Source: Paenibacillus sinopodophylli
GTDB taxonomy: Bacteria > Bacillota > Bacilli > Paenibacillales > Paenibacillaceae
NCBI RefSeq assembly: GCF_005930355.1
Contig: NZ_VDBO01000002.1
Location: forward strand, 248,001-312,000
Direction of reading: 5' to 3'
Length of the DNA stretch: 64,000 nucleotides
Below, piece by piece: positions 59,804 through 64,000 of this stretch. The position numbers and the translations under genes are program-made. Under the pieces are notes generated by a model, which had not been told where the DNA came from, searched no databases, and was given only the letters and a program-made list of their open reading frames with translations. Every line of letters starts with the position of its first letter. Positions within the stretch are counted from its first letter, which is position 1.

Positions 59804-60901
59804 TTGCTTTATTCTTCAATTTTAAAGCCGATTTTTTTTAAAATGGATCCTGAGAAGGCCCATCACCTCGTTATTGATGGTTTGGCAATGGGCGGAACTG
59901 TACCAGGCTTGAACGGAATTATGCATGCGATGTACGGCGTAGCAGAGTCGCCTGAGCTTGCGACAGATCTATTCGGTCTTCATTTCCCGCACCTGGTAGG
60001 GCTTGCCGCAGGACTGGACAAAAACGGTAAAGCCGTTGACGGTTTCTCAAGCGTGGGCTTCGGCTTTGCTGAGGTAGGTACGGTAACACCTAAAGGACAA
60101 GCAGGCAACGAGCAGCCCAGATTGTTCCGTCTCCCGTCTGACGAGGCACTTATCAACCGGATGGGATTTAATAATGAAGGAACGGCTGCGATGGCCCTTA
60201 AGCTGGCCAAACGCAAAATAAGCCGAATTCCTATTGCGGTCAACATAGGCAAAAACAAAATGACGCCTAATGAATTGGCTCATGAAGATTATCAGACTTG
60301 TATTCGGGATTTGTATACATATGGCGATTTCTTTGTGGTGAATATCAGCTCGCCTAATACACCTGATCTTAGGGATCTACAGCACGGAGAAGAGCTTAGA
60401 AACTTACTTAGCGCTGTAAAAAAGGAAATAAACACGCAGGCGGCGAAAATAGGAGGAAAAGCGAAACCCGTTCTCGTCAAAATCGCGCCTGATATGACAA
60501 GCGAGCAGCTTGAACTGACTGTTGCCACTATTATGGAGAGCGGTGTGTCAGGAATTATTGCGACGAATACGACCTTATCCCGCACAGGTCTGCAGCATGA
60601 ACATGCTAGGGAAGCGGGCGGACTTAGCGGTAAGCCGCTGCGTGAGCGCTCAACCGAGGTCATCCGCGCAGTATATCGTCAGACTGGCGGACAATTGCCG
60701 ATAATAGGCTCCGGCGGCATTTTCACAGCACAAGATGCATACGATAAAATCCGCGCAGGAGCTTCGCTCGTTGAGATTTATACAGCGCTTATTTACAAAG
60801 GACCAGGCGTGCTCCGTGAACTGACGAGCGGATTGAAAGAATGTTTACGCAAGGATGGATACAGAAATATCGCCGAAGCGGTCGGCGCAGATCACGTTTA
60901 G
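59804..60901 (+). CDS. pyrD: Dihydroorotate dehydrogenase, quinone-type (class 2)
   Basis: A 365-residue protein. TTG 59804 lies eight bases after GGAGTGGG and gives LLYSSILKPIFFKMDPEKAHHL, the usual class 2 start with the N-terminal membrane-associated helix. GLAAGLDKNGKAVDGF and VNISSPNTPDLR follow, the latter with the class 2 catalytic serine. IIGSGGIFTAQDAYDKIRAGAS binds the FMN phosphate. It oxidises dihydroorotate with menaquinone at the membrane. Bacillus uses the NAD-type enzyme, so this is a distinct choice. relQ follows by 17 bases. Confidence 0.93.
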   Translation: MLYSSILKPIFFKMDPEKAHHLVIDGLAMGGTVPGLNGIMHAMYGVAESPELATDLFGLHFPHLVGLAAGLDKNGKAVDGFSSVGFGFAEVGTVTPKGQAGNEQPRLFRLPSDEALINRMGFNNEGTAAMALKLAKRKISRIPIAVNIGKNKMTPNELAHEDYQTCIRDLYTYGDFFVVNISSPNTPDLRDLQHGEELRNLLSAVKKEINTQAAKIGGKAKPVLVKIAPDMTSEQLELTVATIMESGVSGIIATNTTLSRTGLQHEHAREAGGLSGKPLRERSTEVIRAVYRQTGGQLPIIGSGGIFTAQDAYDKIRAGASLVEIYTALIYKGPGVLRELTSGLKECLRKDGYRNIAEAVGADHV

Positions 60902-60918
60902 GAACAGGAGGCGGCCGG

Positions 60919-61722
60919 ATGGACGGTAGAGACTGGAATCTTTTTTTACAGCCTTATGAACAAACGGTTGAAGAACTTAAAGTAAAGTTTAAGACAATGC
61001 GGGTTGAATTGAAGATTAGGGAAGCATATGCGCCTATAGAATTTGTCACCGGCCGGGTTAAGCGAATATCAAGCATCTTGGAAAAGGCGAAGCGGCTAGA
61101 TGTGGCTTCGGACCAGTTGGATACAGGCATTGAGGATATTGCGGGCATTCGGATCATGTGCCAGTTCGTAGATGACATTCACCGGGTTGCAAGCCTGATT
61201 CGCACGCGAAAGGATCTAACGCTTGTATACGAGAAGGATTATATTACGAACTTTAAGGACAGCGGCTATCGCAGCTACCATATGATCGTGGAGTACCCCG
61301 TACAAACAGCCCTCGGATACAAGATCGTGCTGGCAGAAATTCAAATTCGCACGCTGGCTATGAACTTCTGGGCAACGATCGAGCATTCCTTGAATTATAA
61401 ATTTAAAGAGAGCTTGCCGGAGGATGTGCGGGATCGTCTCAAGAAAGCAGCCGAAGCCGCTTCGCAGCTAGATACAGAAATGACTAGTATTCGCAAAGAA
61501 ATATTGGATGCGCAGACGGAGTTTGAGGAGCAGTCAAATGTTGTGTCGAAAGTACTGAATGGCATCCAAGACTTGTACTTCTATCATCGGGTTCGTGAGG
61601 CTGCTCAGTTCCAGATGAAGTTTAATGAGAAGTTTGAGAAAGAGGATTATCATGGGCTGAACCAGCTGTCCTCTGATATTCAAGCGGCAATCGGCAAGGC
61701 GAAGAAGGGTAACCAGAACTAG
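60919..61722 (+). CDS. relQ: Small alarmone synthetase, RelQ/YjbM-like, with C-terminal extension
   Basis: A 267-residue protein; ACAGGAGG precedes ATG 60919. The start DWNLFLQPYEQTVEELK, PIEFVTGRVKRISSILEKA, DIAGIRIMCQFVDDI, SGYRSYHMIV and EIQIRTLAMNFWATIEH match YjbM/SasB closely. It makes (p)ppGpp and has no hydrolase domain. YjbM is about 211 residues; this protein has some 55 extra at the C-terminus (from NVVSKVLNGIQDLYFY), which is unusual. Forms an operon with pyrD. Confidence 0.92.
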   Translation: MDGRDWNLFLQPYEQTVEELKVKFKTMRVELKIREAYAPIEFVTGRVKRISSILEKAKRLDVASDQLDTGIEDIAGIRIMCQFVDDIHRVASLIRTRKDLTLVYEKDYITNFKDSGYRSYHMIVEYPVQTALGYKIVLAEIQIRTLAMNFWATIEHSLNYKFKESLPEDVRDRLKKAAEAASQLDTEMTSIRKEILDAQTEFEEQSNVVSKVLNGIQDLYFYHRVREAAQFQMKFNEKFEKEDYHGLNQLSSDIQAAIGKAKKGNQN

Positions 61723-61732
61723 TTGAACGACA

Positions 61733-61779
61733 AAAGGGCTGCTTGGCAGGGTAATGAAAACCTGCCAAGCAGCCCCTTT
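61733..61779. terminator. Bidirectional terminator
   Basis: GGGCTGCTTGGCAGG and its exact complement form a 15-base stem with a ten-base loop, with AAAA and TTT flanks. It lies between convergent relQ and lipoprotein genes. Confidence 0.88.
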
Positions 61780-61803
61780 GTATGATATAGGGAGCTGGCA
61801 AAA

Positions 61804-62337
61804 CTACTCGCTGGATTTCTTAGGCTTGTACAGCCCATCAATCGTTTCGCGAATCTCATCGAGTGTTTTGCCTTGCTTGCTTAAAGCGATAACTTCTTCC
61901 ATCTCTTTCTTGCAAATGCCGCAGCTGGTGCTATGGTTCGTCCAAGTGACACTGCCTTCATCGGCAGGATGCTCAGCGACGTAACAACGCAGGAGAGAAT
62001 CATGAGGATTGTCTACCTCAACACCTTCAGCACAGCCGCAGTAGCAGGAAATACCGCTCATAATATGAGCATGATCCTTCACTTCTTTGTAAAGCTCTTT
62101 CGTATGAGGTGTATAATCAGACAGAAAAGCAGGTAGCTCATTATAGGACGCGGTCGTTTGCCATGTTTCCGAGCCGTGCTGATGCTCAGTGCCTGCTTTA
62201 TCATCATCTGCAAGGCCGCATGCAGTGAGCAGGGTTATGAATGCGAAGGCGAGCAATAGAGCATATAAGATGCCGCGAACACGGGAGTTTTTCTGCTCTT
62301 CCGCGATTTGTTCATCCGATAAGCGCTGGCGCTTCAT
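61804..62337 (-). CDS. PCYCGC-domain lipoprotein
   Basis: A 177-residue protein. ATG 62337 overlaps the upstream stop as TGATG. The lipobox LLTAC gives a lipidated Cys40 on the outer face. The domain has ISCYCGC (Cys98, 100, 102), a further Cys118, and CGIC at 139-142; His residues occur in the linker (EHQHG) and before SGISC (DHAHIM). These are the marks of PF13798, which may bind metal ions or heme-related ligands; function is unknown. It is co-transcribed with the thioredoxin-like gene. Confidence 0.87.
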   Translation of the reverse strand: MKRQRLSDEQIAEEQKNSRVRGILYALLLAFAFITLLTACGLADDDKAGTEHQHGSETWQTTASYNELPAFLSDYTPHTKELYKEVKDHAHIMSGISCYCGCAEGVEVDNPHDSLLRCYVAEHPADEGSVTWTNHSTSCGICKKEMEEVIALSKQGKTLDEIRETIDGLYKPKKSSE

Positions 62338-62852
62338 CAATTGGCTTCAGCTCCTGAATATTTGTTGAAGAAAGCTTTGAAATCGTCTAAGCTGTAGCCG
62401 GTTGTCCCTTCCTCCGCCAGTCCGCCCTCAAGCTTGTCGATTTGGACGCCGTCTTTGAAGTATGCTAAAGTCGGAGTGTATTCAACAGCGTACTTGTTGA
62501 AATAAGAAGGGAATTCTCTTAAATTGAACTGGGGCAAATCAATGCCGAGCTCATCGACAAGCGGCATCAGCTGCGGCGTTGTTTTCTGGCAGTGCGGGCA
62601 ATCGGAAGCGAACAGATACACGAAGAAATCTTCTTTGTCAGCAACCTTCTTGTCCAATACGGCCGGCAATATGATATTCTGGTAGTTAGGATCATTGAGC
62701 TGCTTGCGTGTTGCAGGGTTGAGCTCCGAGACTGGCTTGTCATACAGGGCGTTCACTTTACCGCTGTTATTCAGGATGAAGATAAAACCGAATAATAATA
62801 CGACGATACCGATATACACATAGATCATTTTGACTTTTTGTTTCTTTTTCAT
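62337..62852 (-). CDS. Membrane-anchored thioredoxin-like protein (CPHC)
   Basis: A 171-residue protein; TTGGAGG precedes ATG 62852. A membrane helix (about 8-27) is followed by an extracellular thioredoxin fold with the active site FASDCPHCQKTTP (Cys85, Cys88) and the YTPTLAYF cis-proline segment. CPHC occurs in DsbA-like and thioredoxin-like oxidants. The overlap with the PCYCGC lipoprotein suggests it reduces or oxidises that partner outside the cell. Confidence 0.87.
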   Translation of the reverse strand: MKKKQKVKMIYVYIGIVVLLFGFIFILNNSGKVNALYDKPVSELNPATRKQLNDPNYQNIILPAVLDKKVADKEDFFVYLFASDCPHCQKTTPQLMPLVDELGIDLPQFNLREFPSYFNKYAVEYTPTLAYFKDGVQIDKLEGGLAEEGTTGYSLDDFKAFFNKYSGAEAN

Positions 62853-62993
62853 AAATGTGGCTACCTCCAAGACGAATTAATAGTGGACTAGCTCAAGAAG
62901 AAAGCCTATCCTTACTTTTATATATTATATAACAAAGTTGCATCAGTATGTAAGGGCAATGACAACGAAGAGAATTGGCAGGGGGAACTTAGC

Positions 62994-64000
62994 ATGATCG
63001 GCAATTTGCCGCGTAATTTCACGGATAAAATGGAAAAAATACTCGGAGAAGAATTTGACAAGTTTATGTCATCTTACGACGCGCCAAGGGTATATGGATT
63101 GCGAATCAATCGGCTAAAGCTGGATGTCGAGCAGTGGAAAGAGCTGGCACCGATGAGTGCGGGGACGCGTCCAATCCCTTGGACTCCTGATGGCTTGTAT
63201 TATGCGGAAGGTGCACGTCCAGGCAAGCATCCGCATTATCATGCGGGGCTCTATTATATTCAAGAGCCAAGTGCGATGGCGCCTGTTGAATTGCTGGACG
63301 TGCAGCCAGGGCAGCGCGTGCTTGATTTATGTGCGGCTCCAGGCGGGAAGTCGACGCAGATTGCTGCAAAGCTGCAAGGGAAGGGCGTATTGGTAGCCAA
63401 TGACAACGCTCGTGAAAGAACGAAGGTATTGGCCAAAAATATCGAGCTTGCTGGTGTGCGGAACGCGGTTGTCTTGAATGAAGAGCCTGAAGCGATTGCG
63501 GGCCCATTCTCACAATGGTTCGACCGTATTCTTATCGATGCGCCTTGCTCGGGAGAAGGCATGTTCCGTAAGGATGAGACCATGATTACCGAATGGGAGA
63601 AGCATTCCATAGCACGCTGCTCAGTGATGCAGCACGATATTCTGAGGACTGCGGCGGCTATGCTCGTACCAGGAGGCAGGATGGTCTATTCGACATGCAC
63701 CTTCTCGCCGGAAGAAAACGAGCAGCAGATTGCCCGATTCCTGAGTGAGCATCCTGATTTTTATGTTATTGCTGCTCCTTTTCATGATGGTTGGGCAGCC
63801 GGAAGGGCAGATCTGGCGGGTGAAAACACGATGCTGGGCGATGAACGTCTGCAAAGCATCAATGGTACCGTAAGGCTATGGCCGCATCGTCTTGACGGTG
63901 AAGGCCATTATGCAGCTGTGCTTGGCCGCAGCGGCGGGGAGCGAGAGATTTCTGGGAGTAGCGTTGAAGTACTCGCTGCAGCAACGCAACCGCATATGCA
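62994..64000 (+). CDS. RsmB/RsmF-type rRNA (cytosine-C5) methyltransferase, cut by window end
   Basis: At least 335 residues; the frame is open to the window end. GGGGGAA lies before ATG 62994. The SAM-binding motif reads VLDLCAAPGGKSTQIAAKL, the catalytic motifs IDAPCSGEGMFRKDE and MVYSTCTFSPEENEQ each carry the active cysteine. It belongs to the NOL1/NOP2/sun family; the GEGMFRK form favours RsmF-like enzymes, which methylate a cytosine in 16S rRNA. The missing C-terminal part may hold the PUA-like domain. Confidence 0.93.
   Translation, partial: MIGNLPRNFTDKMEKILGEEFDKFMSSYDAPRVYGLRINRLKLDVEQWKELAPMSAGTRPIPWTPDGLYYAEGARPGKHPHYHAGLYYIQEPSAMAPVELLDVQPGQRVLDLCAAPGGKSTQIAAKLQGKGVLVANDNARERTKVLAKNIELAGVRNAVVLNEEPEAIAGPFSQWFDRILIDAPCSGEGMFRKDETMITEWEKHSIARCSVMQHDILRTAAAMLVPGGRMVYSTCTFSPEENEQQIARFLSEHPDFYVIAAPFHDGWAAGRADLAGENTMLGDERLQSINGTVRLWPHRLDGEGHYAAVLGRSGGEREISGSSVEVLAAATQPHM

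Overview
The window looks like chromosomal DNA of a spore-forming, low-to-mid GC Gram-positive of the Paenibacillus/Cohnella group. This is inferred from strong AGGAGG-type ribosome sites, frequent TTG and GTG starts, and Bacillales-type genes: hemEHY, cimA, ytpB, yugP, a YjbM-type (p)ppGpp synthetase, YeeI-type YebC, YesL, a GltC-like regulator, 6S RNA and a TnrA/GlnR-type site. No rRNA, tRNA, CRISPR array, prophage or intact transposon was seen.

Layout. 1-4.4 kb: end of an M14 peptidase, small conserved genes, a DUF3990 gene overlapped by an unknown gene, and a SepM-like PDZ/Lon protease. 4.4-9.8 kb: LtaS-like sulfatase, THUMP RNA methyltransferase, O-methyltransferase, MFS exporter. 10-21 kb: type IV pilus locus (pilB, pilT, pilC, pilin, prepilin peptidase, two minor pilins in inverted orientation, a 649-residue pilus-associated protein with a predicted beta-solenoid, pilM, pilN, pilO). 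No secretin gene is present, as expected for a cell with one membrane. 21-24.6 kb: hemE-hemH-hemY for late haem synthesis. 24.7-31 kb: CapA-like protein, glycerophosphodiesterase, DUF92 protein, kinase-like protein, a divergent SDR/HxlR pair with a clear operator, and GH25 lysozyme. 31-46 kb: PepF, cold-shock protein, YebC2-type factor, MFS, terpene synthase ytpB, pfkA, a DUF4015 glycosidase-like protein, YitT, DEAD-box helicase, YesL and 6S RNA. 46-50 kb: Tpx, rhomboid, LysR, YugP, MerR. 50-53.7 kb: ammonium transporter, GlnD-like nucleotidyltransferase and DEDDh exonuclease in one apparent nitrogen-regulated operon, facing a JAMM peptidase. 53.9-64 kb: ResA-like thioredoxin, cimA, DNA polymerase IV, ferredoxin, L,D-transpeptidase, pyrD-relQ, a redox lipoprotein pair, and the start of an RsmB/RsmF-type rRNA methyltransferase cut by the window end.

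Most of the window is orderly core genome. The most unusual parts are (i) the pilus locus, with a beta-solenoid protein fused to a PilX-like membrane anchor and an inverted minor-pilin cassette; (ii) amtB linked to a DUF294 nucleotidyltransferase and an exonuclease where glnK would be expected, behind a TnrA/GlnR box; (iii) a HesB/IscA-fold protein whose cysteines are replaced by histidines; (iv) an overlapping DUF3990 gene pair; and (v) a PepF gene with two well-supported in-frame starts, one adding a signal peptide.

All assignments come from reading motifs and translations by eye; no database search was run. Start codons were chosen from ribosome-binding sites and often lie inside the longest open frame.
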